Source: Roseobacter denitrificans OCh 114 (GTDB taxonomy: Bacteria > Pseudomonadota > Alphaproteobacteria > Rhodobacterales > Rhodobacteraceae). Taken from it: a DNA stretch of 64,000 nt. How positions within the stretch are numbered: position 1 is the first letter of the stretch; every line of letters starts with the position of its first letter. Below the pieces are notes generated by a model. The model was not told where the DNA came from, made no database searches, and saw only the letters and a program-made list of their open reading frames with translations. The DNA lies in the NCBI RefSeq assembly GCF_000014045.1, contig NC_008209.1, positions 62,001-126,000 on the forward strand, given 5' to 3'. The position numbers and the translations under genes are program-made. Positions 17,914 through 27,288 of this stretch are shown piece after piece.

Positions 17914-19987
17914 TGCCCCGCCGGTTCCGATCGAAAAAGAACCGAAATCTCTTATCAGCAACCTGTCCATTGTCTGGATCATCCCGGCACTGGCGCTGGT
18001 GACCGCATTGTTTGTGGCATGGCAGAGCTATAATGCGCGTGGGCCAGTGATCACGGTCGAGTTTGAAAACGCTGCGGGCATCGTGCCGCGCGAGACCGAG
18101 GTGCGGTTTCGCGATGTACAGGTTGGCCTCGTCGAAGAAGTGATGTTCAGCGAGGGGCTGAGCAGTGTCGTTGCGAAAGTCCGTCTGGATAAATCCGTAG
18201 CACCCTATGTGGATTCCACCGCCTCTTTCTGGATCGTTCGGCCCGAGTTTTCCGCCAGCGGGATCAGCGGTCTTGATACGGTGCTGAGTGGCGTGTTTAT
18301 CCAAGGATCATGGGACAGTACCATTGGCCCGCCCGCCAGCGCGTTCAAAGGTCTCGATCGCGCGCCGCTCTATCAGACCGGCAGCGCCGATTTACAGATT
18401 GCGCTGAGGTCCTTGCCCGGTGGCACGCTGAGCGCGGACACGCCGATCCTGTATCGCGGCATCGAAATCGGTCGCGTGGGTCCGGCGCGCATCTCGCCCG
18501 AGGGGAATTTTGCCATCGCAGAGGCGGTGATCTACGAACCGCACGGGCGGTTGATCACGCCCTCGACACGGTTCTGGGACGCCTCCGGGTTCAGCTTTAC
18601 CATCGGACCCGCGGGGGCCGAGATCGATTTTACCTCCGTCGCATCGTTGCTGGGCGGCGGGATCACCTTTGACACCTTTGTGTCGGGCGGCGAGCAAGTG
18701 GGCGACGGGTCTGTTTTCGAGGTGTTCCCCTCCGAGACCGATGCGCGCAACAGTGTCTTTAATGCCTCCGAAGTCGATTTGCTTGAGGTGCGGGTCATCT
18801 TTGATGAAAACATCTCCGGGCTGACGCTGGGCGCGCCTGTGGAGCTGAGCGGTCTGCGGATCGGATCGGTGGAAAACCTTTCCGGCGTGGTGGATCCCGA
18901 AACCTACGGGGACAGCCGCGTCAGGCTTGCGGCCGTGCTGGGTATCCAGCCGGCGCGTCTGGGCCTGCCCGAAGAGGTCACACCGCAATCCGCGCTGATG
19001 CTGCTGGAAGAGCAGGTGCGCAACGGGCTGCGGGCACGGCTTGCCTCAACCAGTATTCTCACAGGCGGGCTGAAGGTTGAACTCGTGCAGCTTCCCGACG
19101 CGCCACCCGCGCTGGTCGAAGTCTTCGAAGGCTCAATCCCCCGCATGCCCACAGCCCCCAGTGAAATTTCTGATGCGGCGGCGTCGGTCGAGGGTGTTTT
19201 CACCCGGATCAACCGACTGCCCATCGAGGAAGTCTTGACCAGTGTCACCGATTTCCTGCGCGCTGCCGAGAACTTGCTGACCAGTGAAGACCTCAGGGCC
19301 GCACCGCAGGATCTGCGCGGCCTCCTTGGGGATATTCGCGGCGTCGTCACCTCGCAAACGGTTCAGGACATACCGGTTACGCTCAATGTCGCTCTGGTCC
19401 GGCTGGACGGCATCCTTGCCCAGATTGAGGAACAACAAGGCGTGGCGCGCATCCTTGCATCCATTGATGCGGCGACCTCTGCTGCGACAGCGGTTGGCAC
19501 CTCGATCGAAGGGCTGCCAGACCTCGTGACGGAACTCGCCGGCGTCGCGGCGGAAGCTGCCAGCCTGCCGCTGGCGGATTTGACACAACAGGTCACCGAC
19601 GTGCTGGCCTCGGCGGATGCAGTTGTCAGCGCGCCTGCGATGCAGGAATTGCCGGCCTCTCTGGCAGGTGCTTTGGATGAATTGAACCGGACCCTTGCCG
19701 AACTGCGCGAAGGCGGGGCCGTGGACAACGTCAACGCGACGCTGCGATCCACGCGCAATGCAGCAGATGCGGTCGCCCTGTCCGCGCAGGATCTGCCCGA
19801 CCTGGTGGACCGCATCACACAGGTTTTCGACGAAGCCAGCGCCACAATCGCAGGCTACAACAGGGGCGAAGTCCTGAGCCGGGATGCGCAGGCCGCCCTG
19901 CGCGACATCTCGCAGGCGTCCAACGCCATTTCATCCTTGGCACGCCTGCTCGAACGTAACCCCAGCGCTCTGATCAGAGGACGATAA
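17906..19987 (+). CDS. pqiB: PqiB-type MCE-domain intermembrane transport protein
   Basis: 693 aa from ATG 17906, which overlaps the previous stop. One N-terminal membrane helix (about 24-44) anchors three successive MCE domains (starting near residues 50, 165 and 290), followed by a long helical tail of about 300 residues that in PqiB builds a needle-like tunnel across the periplasm. Carries phospholipids between membranes with PqiA and PqiC. Confidence 0.93.
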   Translation: MNDAPPVPIEKEPKSLISNLSIVWIIPALALVTALFVAWQSYNARGPVITVEFENAAGIVPRETEVRFRDVQVGLVEEVMFSEGLSSVVAKVRLDKSVAPYVDSTASFWIVRPEFSASGISGLDTVLSGVFIQGSWDSTIGPPASAFKGLDRAPLYQTGSADLQIALRSLPGGTLSADTPILYRGIEIGRVGPARISPEGNFAIAEAVIYEPHGRLITPSTRFWDASGFSFTIGPAGAEIDFTSVASLLGGGITFDTFVSGGEQVGDGSVFEVFPSETDARNSVFNASEVDLLEVRVIFDENISGLTLGAPVELSGLRIGSVENLSGVVDPETYGDSRVRLAAVLGIQPARLGLPEEVTPQSALMLLEEQVRNGLRARLASTSILTGGLKVELVQLPDAPPALVEVFEGSIPRMPTAPSEISDAAASVEGVFTRINRLPIEEVLTSVTDFLRAAENLLTSEDLRAAPQDLRGLLGDIRGVVTSQTVQDIPVTLNVALVRLDGILAQIEEQQGVARILASIDAATSAATAVGTSIEGLPDLVTELAGVAAEAASLPLADLTQQVTDVLASADAVVSAPAMQELPASLAGALDELNRTLAELREGGAVDNVNATLRSTRNAADAVALSAQDLPDLVDRITQVFDEASATIAGYNRGEVLSRDAQAALRDISQASNAISSLARLLERNPSALIRGR

Positions 19988-20548
19988 ATGAGACCTTTTC
20001 CTTTCCTGTTGAGCGCGTTGATATGCCTTTCGGCCTGTGGCGCTGCGTCGGACAGGTATACCGTAACATCCCCGCAAGTAACACAAACCCAGACCATCGC
20101 CTTTCGCGCGGTCGAGGTGCGTGATGTGTCCCTGCCCGCCTATGCCGCCGATGACGAAATCACGGTTCAGACCACAGACGGGCGCATCCTGAGCGACGGA
20201 GGTGTGTTGTGGGCCGACACGCCGGACCGTGCCGTCGCACTGGAACTCAGCCGATATCTGACACAGATCACCCGTGCGCGTGTCGCCTCAGCGCCCTGGC
20301 CTTTCGAAGCGCTGCCCGATGCCCGCCTTGATGTGCGCTTTGAAACGCTTGTTGCGGGTGACGACGGTCAGTACCGCGCATCGGGTCAGTATTTCGTGGC
20401 GGTGCCTGACGGGCGGCGGGAACGTGCGGGGCTGTTCGATCTGTCGGTGCCCTTTGACCCTTTGATCGGACCGCCAGCCATTGCATCGGCGCGCGGGCAG
20501 ATCATTCTGGACCTCGCCGTATTCATCGCGCGCAACGGTCTGCGCTAG
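19988..20548 (+). CDS. pqiC: PqiC-type outer-membrane lipoprotein
   Basis: 186 aa starting immediately after the pqiB stop. Signal peptide with a lipobox LSAC puts the lipidated Cys at residue 17. The rest matches the ABC-type transport auxiliary lipoprotein (DUF330) family that docks PqiB at the outer membrane. Its TAG stop is the first three bases of palindromic repeat copy B. Confidence 0.9.
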   Translation: MRPFPFLLSALICLSACGAASDRYTVTSPQVTQTQTIAFRAVEVRDVSLPAYAADDEITVQTTDGRILSDGGVLWADTPDRAVALELSRYLTQITRARVASAPWPFEALPDARLDVRFETLVAGDDGQYRASGQYFVAVPDGRRERAGLFDLSVPFDPLIGPPAIASARGQIILDLAVFIARNGLR

Positions 20549-20650
20549 AGCGTCTGACGAAAAACCTGAAGTATCAAGCATCACGTAACCCGTTGAAACT
20601 ATTTATTTCAGGCAGTTTTACGTGAGTGAGGTTTTTCGCATGACGCTTTA
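20546..20650. repeat. Palindromic gene-end repeat, copy B
   Basis: About 105 bp between convergent genes. Left arm TAGAGCGTCTGACGAAAAAC and CATCACGTAACC mirror the right arm TTTTACGTGAGTGAGG and TTTTTCGCATGACGCTTTA; the centre holds a small TGAAA/TTTCA hairpin. The element supplies the TAG stop of pqiC on one side and the TAA stop of the aminotransferase on the other, so it probably acts as a two-way transcription end. Confidence 0.85.
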
Positions 20651-21775
20651 GGCCGACCAATCGCGCAACGCTTGTGACAGGCGGGCAAGACCCTGTTCCA
20701 GATTGACGCCTGCACCGCCCCCGACGCCCAATCTGATGTGCTGTGGCTGCCCATATGCGCTGCCCGGCAAAACAAACGTGCGGTAGGGATCAGCCAGCAA
20801 GAGCTTTGCAAATGCGTCACTGTCACACCCCTCTGGCAAGCGCCCCAGCCCGATCAGCCCCGCCTTTGGCGCAACCCAGCTTAACTGCGGCTCGGTCTCC
20901 AACCAGCTTGTGAGACGCGCCAGATTTGCCGCCCCCGCAGAGCGTGCATCTTGCAAACGTGGCGCCAACCGATCAGGGCGCAGGGCAATTTCGGCAATGA
21001 CTTCTCCCATGATATTCATGATCTCGGAGGTATTTTCGCGCAGAATGATCGCATCCATGACCAACGTCGGATCACGACAGATCAGCCACCCGGTGCGCAA
21101 TCCCTGCAAACCCAGTGCCTTGGAAACGGAGCCTGTGGTGATCCCCCGATCATAAAGCCCTGCAATCGAAGGCGCGCGCGGCCCTTCCCATTCCAGACCG
21201 GCATACACTTCATCCACAAGCAGCCATGCGCCCACGCGATCCGCAATATCCACGATGTCGCGCAACGCGCCCACATCAAGCACCTGCCCCGTCGGATTGT
21301 TCGGGTTGGTCAGGAAAATCAACCGGGTCCGCGGCGTTACGGCGGCGCGCAACGTATCAAGCGGCAAGACCCAGTTGTCACGCTCAGAACGCGCGACATA
21401 CACCACATTTGCGCCTTTGGCCTTGGCCAGAACCTCAGCCTGCGGCCAGCCCGGCGTTTCGATGACGATATCATCCCCCGGTTCCACAAGCTGCATGATG
21501 GCAAGGTAATTTGCCTCGGACGCCCCGGCGGTGATCAACACATCAGACGGCGTGCACACCCCATTCAGCCCGGCCTGCGCGAGCACATGTGCACGCAACT
21601 CCGGCAGGCCGCGAAAGTCACGGTTGTTCCAATCCAGAGACAGCGATGGATCAATATCCGGGATGAAATCCCCGAGGGTGGGCGAGGCCGACAGGGAAAA
21701 ACCGACAATCGCCTCGGGCTTGGATTGCGTCGATTCCAACAGATATTCAAACAGCCTGTGTATCTTGACTTTCAT
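20648..21775 (-). CDS. PLP-dependent class I/II aminotransferase
   Basis: 375 aa from ATG 21775, which has GGAG 6 nt upstream; the frame is open further upstream but that part has no family similarity. Fold-type I signatures: FLTNPNNPTGQ, LLVDEVYAGLEW, and the PLP-lysine region TGSVSKALGLQGLRTGW. Substrate not clear. Divergent from the lactonase-like gene with about 50 nt between starts. Its stop lies in repeat copy B. Confidence 0.9.
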   Translation of the reverse strand: MKVKIHRLFEYLLESTQSKPEAIVGFSLSASPTLGDFIPDIDPSLSLDWNNRDFRGLPELRAHVLAQAGLNGVCTPSDVLITAGASEANYLAIMQLVEPGDDIVIETPGWPQAEVLAKAKGANVVYVARSERDNWVLPLDTLRAAVTPRTRLIFLTNPNNPTGQVLDVGALRDIVDIADRVGAWLLVDEVYAGLEWEGPRAPSIAGLYDRGITTGSVSKALGLQGLRTGWLICRDPTLVMDAIILRENTSEIMNIMGEVIAEIALRPDRLAPRLQDARSAGAANLARLTSWLETEPQLSWVAPKAGLIGLGRLPEGCDSDAFAKLLLADPYRTFVLPGSAYGQPQHIRLGVGGGAGVNLEQGLARLSQALRDWSA

Positions 21776-21826
21776 CGGCTCCATCCGCTCTAGTCCACCG
21801 GCAACCAAAGAGGCCTTGGCGTATTT

Positions 21827-22579
21827 ATGCAACCCCTGCTTCACGGTCGGCCCGCGCGGTTGGCGATCCTTGATTATGGGTTGTTTCAGGTACATGAGGA
21901 CGGCCGCATCATCGGCATTTGTGGCTATCTGATCCAGACGACAGCCGGTGAAAACGTGCTGATTGATACAGGCTTTCCTGCCAAATACGGCGTGGATCAC
22001 GCGGCTGCGACCGAAGAAGACGCTCTGGGTGACTTTGGTCAGGTTCTGTCATTGACCGAAACAAACCTCGCCCCGGCGCAGCTTGCCCTGCTTGGTCTGG
22101 CGCGCAGTGACATCGACCTGATGATCCAAAGCCACACGCATATTGACCATGTGGGCTTCATCGGGGGCTTTCCGGGAGTGCCCATCTTGATTGCCGCAAC
22201 TGAACGCGCCCTGCCCCGCCCGCTCTACTGGTCGGGGAAACAGGCGCTGGAATGGCCTGACGCAGACTATATCGAGTTGCAGAGCGACACCAGGTTGGGC
22301 CCCGGATTTGACGTGCTGCTGGTGCCGGGCCATGCCCCGGGCCAGCTTGCCTTTGTCTTGGAGTTGCCGCACACCGGCGCGGTGGTTCTGACCTCTGATG
22401 CGATCAGCCGACCCTCAGAGCTCGATACCGATTTTGCCGGCGCATGGGATGCGCCACTTGCCCGTCAGCACGCAAACCGGTTGATGAGGCGGGCACAGGA
22501 CGACAAGGCGATGGTGATATATGGCCACTGCCCCGCACAATGGTCAGAACTGCGAAAAGCACCAAACTGGTATGATTAG
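21827..22579 (+). CDS. Metallo-beta-lactamase-fold hydrolase, AHL-lactonase-like
   Basis: 250 aa. The zinc motif H103-T-H105-I-D107-H108, followed by VPGHAPGQLAFV, ALTSD-like VLTSDAI and YGHCPAQW, matches the N-acyl homoserine lactonase branch of the superfamily. Could open the lactone ring of quorum signals, but many relatives act on other esters. Ends convergently on a small ORF. Confidence 0.85.
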   Translation: MQPLLHGRPARLAILDYGLFQVHEDGRIIGICGYLIQTTAGENVLIDTGFPAKYGVDHAAATEEDALGDFGQVLSLTETNLAPAQLALLGLARSDIDLMIQSHTHIDHVGFIGGFPGVPILIAATERALPRPLYWSGKQALEWPDADYIELQSDTRLGPGFDVLLVPGHAPGQLAFVLELPHTGAVVLTSDAISRPSELDTDFAGAWDAPLARQHANRLMRRAQDDKAMVIYGHCPAQWSELRKAPNWYD

Positions 22580-22767
22580 CGCAGGTGGCGCCGCTGGTTG
22601 AGAATGATGACCTTCCCGCTTGAAACATCGCCCGCCGGGGAAACCAGAAAGCCGGGCCAAGCGGCGATTTCAGCAGGGTGCAACACGTGCCCAAAACCAC
22701 CCGCAGCGCTGGTGAAGAAGGCCATCTTTTTCACCTCCCGCCCTCTTTCATGCCTGAACTTTTCCAT
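22576..22767 (-). CDS. Small hypothetical protein with faint SDR C-terminus resemblance
   Basis: 63 aa from ATG 22767, with a strong AAGGAG site 8 nt upstream. The second half (LHPAEIAAWPGFLVSPAGD and SSGKVIILN) recalls the last conserved segment of short-chain dehydrogenases (the PEEIA..FL.S..G..ItG..I pattern), without the rest of that fold. Could be a translated small protein or a fossil of an SDR gene. The remaining sequence up to the GltB-like gene (22768-22932) shows nothing else. Confidence 0.4.
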   Translation of the reverse strand: MEKFRHERGREVKKMAFFTSAAGGFGHVLHPAEIAAWPGFLVSPAGDVSSGKVIILNQRRHLR

Positions 22768-22932
22768 CTGCACGACTCCTTACCCCGGATCAGCAAATCG
22801 TGAAGCCTTGTGGAATGCCCGCGCATTCATTCGGTCACGCGACGGCTTGCGTCGCTGCGCACAATAGAACACGATCAGATAGAAAAATACGATCCGCAAC
22901 CACATGACGATGCCCGAAAACGGAGAGACCAA

Positions 22933-24558
22933 ATGCATTTCCTTGAACCGATGCTGCGCTTTACCACAATGGCCGTGGTGGCGGCGTTGGCCGTTGCATC
23001 GGCCCTTGCAGCAATGATCTGGAGCGTTTGGCTGATCATTCCCTTCGTGGTATTTGCCGCTCTGACACTGCTGGGCATCCATGATCTGCGTCAGCCGCAT
23101 CACTCGATTTTGCGCAATTATCCGGTTCTGGGACATATGCGGTTCCTCTTCGAAGGCATCCGGCCCGAAATTCGCCAATACCTCATCGAATCCGATCAGG
23201 ATGAGGAACCGTTTTCCCGTGACGCCCGCTCGCTCGTCTATCAACGTGCAAAAGGCGAGGAAGACAAACGCCCCTTTGGCACGCGTATGCGGGTCTATGA
23301 CGCGGGCTACGCGTGGGTCACACATTCGGTCAATCCGATCCACATCACGGATACGGATTTCCGCGTTACCATCGGCGGCCCCAAGTGCGCGCAGCCCTAT
23401 TGCGCGTCGATCTACAATATTTCGGCGATGAGCTTTGGCTCGCTTTCGGGCAATGCCATTGAAGCACTGAACACCGGCGCCAAAATGGGCGGGTTTGCGC
23501 ATGACACGGGCGAAGGGTCGGTCAGCAAATATCACAAGATCGGGGGCGGCGATCTGATTTTTCAGGTGGCATCGGGATATTTCGGGTGCCGCCACGAAGA
23601 CGGCACGTTCAATCCCGATAAGTTCCGTGAAACCGCCAGCCTTGATCAGATCAAGATGATAGAGGTCAAACTCAGCCAAGGGGCAAAGCCGGGGCATGGT
23701 GGTATGCTGCCTGCCTCCAAGATCACGGAAGAAATCGCGGAGGCACGCGGGATCCCGATGGGGGTTGATTGCGTGTCCCCTGCTGGCCACTCATCGTTCT
23801 CGACCCCGCTTGAGATGATGGAATTCATCGGGCAACTGCGATCCTTGTCGAACGGCAAGCCCGTGGGGTTCAAGCTTTGCATCGGGCATCGGCGCGAGTT
23901 CATGTGTATGGTCAAAGCCATGCTGCAGACTGGAATCGTGCCGGATTTTATCGTTGTGGACGGCACCGAAGGCGGCACTGGCGCGGCCCCGGTCGAGTTT
24001 TCCAACCACGTTGGGATGCCGATGGTCGAGGGGCTGGCCTTTGTGCATAATACGCTGCGCGGCGCGGGCCTGCGGGATCAGATCAAGATCGGGGCCGCGG
24101 GTAAAATCGTTTCAGCTTTTGATGTGGCGCGGGCGCTCGCGCTTGGGGCGGATTGGTGCAATTCGGCGCGTGGTTTCATGTTTGCAATCGGCTGTATTCA
24201 AGCGCAGGCCTGTCACACCAACCATTGCCCCGTGGGCGTGGCAACGCAGGACCCTTTGCGCGCGCGCGCCCTCGACGTGGTGTCAAAATCGGAACGTGTC
24301 GCCCGGTATCATCGCAACACCCTCAAGGCCTTGGGCGAAATGACCGGTGCCGCCGGGTTGGAACACCCCGGTTGCTTCATGCCACAGCATATGATGCTGC
24401 GCCTTGGGGATAAGAAAATGGCAGAGGCCAGCGATATCTTTGCTTATCTGCCCGAAGGGTTCCTGATCAACAATCAGGAAGGTTCCCCAATCATGGAGGA
24501 TTACCGAAAACGCTGGAACCGCGCGGATGCGGCGAGTTTTGCAGCCCCCGGGTTTTAG
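22933..24558 (+). CDS. FMN-binding glutamate synthase-family protein
   Basis: 541 aa. Starts at ATG 22933 behind GGAGAG. An N-terminal pair of membrane helices (about 12-52) precedes a GltB-like synthase barrel with MSFGSLSGNAIEALNTGAKM, GAKPGHGGMLPASKIT, VDGTEGGTGAAP and the Fe-S cysteines in QACHTNHCPVGVATQ. Lacks the glutaminase domain, so it is a stand-alone relative of the glutamate synthase central domain. Function in proteobacteria unsettled. Confidence 0.9.
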   Translation: MHFLEPMLRFTTMAVVAALAVASALAAMIWSVWLIIPFVVFAALTLLGIHDLRQPHHSILRNYPVLGHMRFLFEGIRPEIRQYLIESDQDEEPFSRDARSLVYQRAKGEEDKRPFGTRMRVYDAGYAWVTHSVNPIHITDTDFRVTIGGPKCAQPYCASIYNISAMSFGSLSGNAIEALNTGAKMGGFAHDTGEGSVSKYHKIGGGDLIFQVASGYFGCRHEDGTFNPDKFRETASLDQIKMIEVKLSQGAKPGHGGMLPASKITEEIAEARGIPMGVDCVSPAGHSSFSTPLEMMEFIGQLRSLSNGKPVGFKLCIGHRREFMCMVKAMLQTGIVPDFIVVDGTEGGTGAAPVEFSNHVGMPMVEGLAFVHNTLRGAGLRDQIKIGAAGKIVSAFDVARALALGADWCNSARGFMFAIGCIQAQACHTNHCPVGVATQDPLRARALDVVSKSERVARYHRNTLKALGEMTGAAGLEHPGCFMPQHMMLRLGDKKMAEASDIFAYLPEGFLINNQEGSPIMEDYRKRWNRADAASFAAPGF

Positions 24559-24689
24559 TTCGATCCGTTTCGCGTCTCTGGTTTCTTTGCATCGCTGGCA
24601 ACGGGAACGTCACTGCGCGTGGCCACCATCAACATGACGACAACCAGCGCCAAACCGCTGGACCCTATGGCAAAAAGTTCGATCGTCAT
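24555..24689 (-). CDS. Small single-helix membrane protein (hypothetical)
   Basis: 44 aa: MTIELFAIGSSGLALVVVML followed by a polar tail rich in Lys, Glu and Ser. One membrane helix at about 5-24. A GGAG lies 10-12 nt before the ATG. It is immediately downstream of the histidine kinase gene on the same strand and overlaps the stop of the convergent GltB-like gene. No family recognised. Confidence 0.4.
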   Translation of the reverse strand: MTIELFAIGSSGLALVVVMLMVATRSDVPVASDAKKPETRNGSN

Positions 24690-24743
24690 GTTTTCCAACT
24701 CCGTCAGATAGGTGCGCCTGTTGGCTGCATAACAGGAATTGGT

Positions 24744-26468
24744 TCAGAAATCGTAAGTGCCTTTTACGCGTTCTCTCAAGGGGAACGTGACCTCCAGCCA
24801 GTGTTCCTGCTGCTGATACCCAACCTCGACCGTGCCGTTGAGTTGTCGGGTAAATGCGCTGATCAACTGCGTACCAAGTCCTGTTCCCGCGCTGCCTTGC
24901 GCACCCGACGTCGTATTGGCGATCCTGAAACAGGCGGTTTCTTCGGCAGCCATCTCAAATGTGATATCAAGTCGGGCAGACCCGCCGTTTTCCGGCGCAC
25001 CAAGGTATTTGAGCGCATTCGTTAATGCCTCTGACACCAGCAAGGTCAATGGCGCGGCATCATCGGCATCCATCTGGATCGACGCATAGTGCTGCGAGAC
25101 CTGCACGCCGGCGCTTGCAGACAGTCCCATGGTCAGAAGTTGACCGATGATTTCTTCGAGTAATTTTCCTGCATCTACCCGGTCAAGGTTTTCCGTCTGA
25201 TAGAGGTTCTTGTGCACCGTCGCGAGGCTGAGAATCCGTTCCTGCAAGCGTTTCAATACCTGACGCGCATCATCGGATTCCGCGCGCCGGATCTGCATGT
25301 TCATGATCGAGGAAATCAGCTGAAGGTTGTTTTTCACCCGATGGTGGACCTCTTTCAGCAGGATGTTCTTGTCGCGCAACGTGTCTTCCAATGCGGCCTC
25401 ATCCCGCACAATGGAATCCGCCATGCGCACGAAGGCATTTTGTATCTCGACAAGTTCGCGCGGCACGCCCTGACCCAAGGTCGTGCGCGGCACCCGGCGG
25501 TTGAAAGCAAAATGGCGCATCTGCCGGCCCAGTTTCCTGATATGGCGCACCGCCAGACGGTTCAGCGACCAGAACGCAACCACGAGGCTGGCCAGCCACA
25601 TGATCACCGGCAGCGCCAGACTGAGCCCGATAGATTGTTGCAGGCTTTCCTCCATCTCATCGGGCCGCCAGATGCTCATCGCATAGGCGACATCGGGCAC
25701 CACCGGCACAACCGCATAGATGCGCGCCTCGCCAAGTGTGTTGGTGGACTGAAAGACCACCGAATCCTGCCCGACAAGCGCCCGCAGGGATTTATCCGCA
25801 GGCATATCCGCTTTGGTCATGTCATCGGCACGATCAGACCTTATGATTTTCCCATCCGCATTGAATGTAACAAGATGTGCGGGCATCCCGTCCAGCGGGT
25901 CCGCCATATTGGCGCTGATAACCCCAAGCGGAACGGACATGGTCATGAACCCGGCAAAGCCTGCGCGGGTGAAAAACGGCTGCGAGAGAACCAGCACAGG
26001 TTCTGCACTGATCTCGCCGCTGGGGTTGGCAGTGATCTGGCGGCGGGGATTTGCAAGCTCTTTTATGAAGTCGGGCGCATTGCTGAAATCATAGGACCCG
26101 CCCGCCGAGGAACAGCGCACAATGCCGTCAGGGGGCAGATAGCTGATGAAGGAATAGAGCCCGACCGCGCGGCGGTAAGCGCTCAGAAAAGACGAACATG
26201 CCCGCGCGTCGCTGGCATAAAGTTGCGCCAGTGCGCTCAGGGCTTCCGCCGCGCCAAAGGCTTCCTGAAAGATTGAGCGTTCCGCGCTGGCCGCCTGATC
26301 CGTGAGCGCCAAAAGGGACAACTCGGAATTTGAATTGGCTTGGCGTGCAATCTCACGCGTCTGGAAAACGGCGATCAGTCCGAACGGCAGCAGGGCCAGC
26401 GTCAGAAACACGAGAATTCGGAACGCGAGACCGCGAAAAACGTCACCGTCCAGAAAGCCGCCCGTCAT
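24744..26468 (-). CDS. Membrane sensor histidine kinase of the HisKA_2/HWE type
   Basis: 574 aa. Membrane helix near 17-34, a periplasmic sensor region of about 240 residues, a second helix near 278-300, a linker, then the kinase core: EVHHRVKNNLQLISSIMNMQ with the phospho-acceptor histidine at 375/376, and an ATPase domain with VSEALTNALKYLGA and GTGLGTQLI. This kinase type phosphorylates PhyR in alphaproteobacteria. It lies 1 nt downstream of ecfG, so it is very likely the input sensor for this stress pathway. Confidence 0.92.
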   Translation of the reverse strand: MTGGFLDGDVFRGLAFRILVFLTLALLPFGLIAVFQTREIARQANSNSELSLLALTDQAASAERSIFQEAFGAAEALSALAQLYASDARACSSFLSAYRRAVGLYSFISYLPPDGIVRCSSAGGSYDFSNAPDFIKELANPRRQITANPSGEISAEPVLVLSQPFFTRAGFAGFMTMSVPLGVISANMADPLDGMPAHLVTFNADGKIIRSDRADDMTKADMPADKSLRALVGQDSVVFQSTNTLGEARIYAVVPVVPDVAYAMSIWRPDEMEESLQQSIGLSLALPVIMWLASLVVAFWSLNRLAVRHIRKLGRQMRHFAFNRRVPRTTLGQGVPRELVEIQNAFVRMADSIVRDEAALEDTLRDKNILLKEVHHRVKNNLQLISSIMNMQIRRAESDDARQVLKRLQERILSLATVHKNLYQTENLDRVDAGKLLEEIIGQLLTMGLSASAGVQVSQHYASIQMDADDAAPLTLLVSEALTNALKYLGAPENGGSARLDITFEMAAEETACFRIANTTSGAQGSAGTGLGTQLISAFTRQLNGTVEVGYQQQEHWLEVTFPLRERVKGTYDF

Positions 26469-26469
26469 G

Positions 26470-27027
26470 TTAAAACGTGGTGGCTTTGGCAGCCGTCAGG
26501 ACAGAAAGCGTCGCGTCATCGGTCATTTCCAGCGCCTCCTCATCTTCGAGTTGCATCAGTTCTGCGAGACGCTGACGCCCGCGGCCTGTGCGACTTTTGA
26601 TGGTGCCGACGGCAACGCCACACATTTCGGCTGCCTCTTCATAGGAAAACCCGGATGCGCCCACAAGCAAAAGCGCCTCGCGCTGCTCATCCGGCAATTG
26701 CGCAAAGGCGGAGCGGAAATCCGTCATTTGCAACCGACCGTCATGGGCAGGCTTTTCAGCCAGTGCACCGAAGTGCACACCGTCCACATCTGCAACCTCG
26801 CGGCCGGATTTACGCGTCGATGAATAGAACGTGTTGCGCAGGATCGTGAAAAGCCAGGCACGCAAATTGGTGCCGGGTTGAAACTGGTCAAAACTTGTCC
26901 ACGCCTTGATCACAGCATCCTGCACCACGTCATCAGCGGCAACGGAATCGCGGGTCAGGCTGGTGGCGAAACCACGCATGGCGGGCAGGTGATCCAACAG
27001 CGCAAAGCGCGGATCGGGATCATTCAT
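26470..27027 (-). CDS. ecfG: General stress response sigma factor EcfG
   Basis: 185 aa ECF sigma factor. Region 2 is at about 10-80 (VQDAVIKAWTSFDQFQPGTN, AWLFTILRN) and region 4 at about 105-165 (LPDEQREALLLVGASGFSYEE, GTIKSRTGRGRQRL). Overlaps nepR by 4 nt (ATGA) and lies next to phyR, the arrangement that defines the alphaproteobacterial general stress response. Released for transcription when phospho-PhyR binds NepR. Confidence 0.95.
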   Translation of the reverse strand: MNDPDPRFALLDHLPAMRGFATSLTRDSVAADDVVQDAVIKAWTSFDQFQPGTNLRAWLFTILRNTFYSSTRKSGREVADVDGVHFGALAEKPAHDGRLQMTDFRSAFAQLPDEQREALLLVGASGFSYEEAAEMCGVAVGTIKSRTGRGRQRLAELMQLEDEEALEMTDDATLSVLTAAKATTF

Positions 27028-27182
27028 TTGGAGCGGCCCTGTTGCTGCTCCTGTTCCTTGAGCGCATCCAGCAAGAGGCGAAAACGGTCCGGCACACCCT
27101 CGTCCGCGACCTGATCATAGGCCTGCTTCAGAGACTGGTCGATAATCGAATCCCGTTTCCGCTGTGCACCTGACTGAGCCAT
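27024..27182 (-). CDS. nepR: Anti-sigma factor NepR
   Basis: 52 aa, found from the sequence upstream of ecfG. Start ATG 27182 and stop TGA 27024-27026, overlapping the ecfG start. The core IDQSLKQAYDQVADEGVPDR-F matches the two-helix NepR signature (Y-D-x-V-x2-E-x-VPDRF). NepR holds EcfG inactive until phosphorylated PhyR captures it. Confidence 0.9.
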   Translation of the reverse strand: MAQSGAQRKRDSIIDQSLKQAYDQVADEGVPDRFRLLLDALKEQEQQQGRSK

Positions 27183-27234
27183 ACTGATCAAAATTCCCTA
27201 AAGCGGTTGCAACTGTTGCTGCCGACAGTATCTA

Positions 27235-27260
27235 AACACCACACCTCTCTATATGGTTCC
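27235..27260 (-). promoter_or_regulatory. Candidate EcfG-dependent promoter of nepR-ecfG
   Basis: On the minus strand GGAAC (27260-27256), 17 nt of spacer, then TGTT (27238-27235), 52 nt upstream of the nepR ATG. The known EcfG consensus is GGAAC-N16/17-CGTT, so this has one mismatch in the -10 element. It would make the operon autoregulated. Confidence 0.55.
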
Positions 27261-27288
27261 CGTTGCGCCGAAAAAAAGGACAAGGTTT

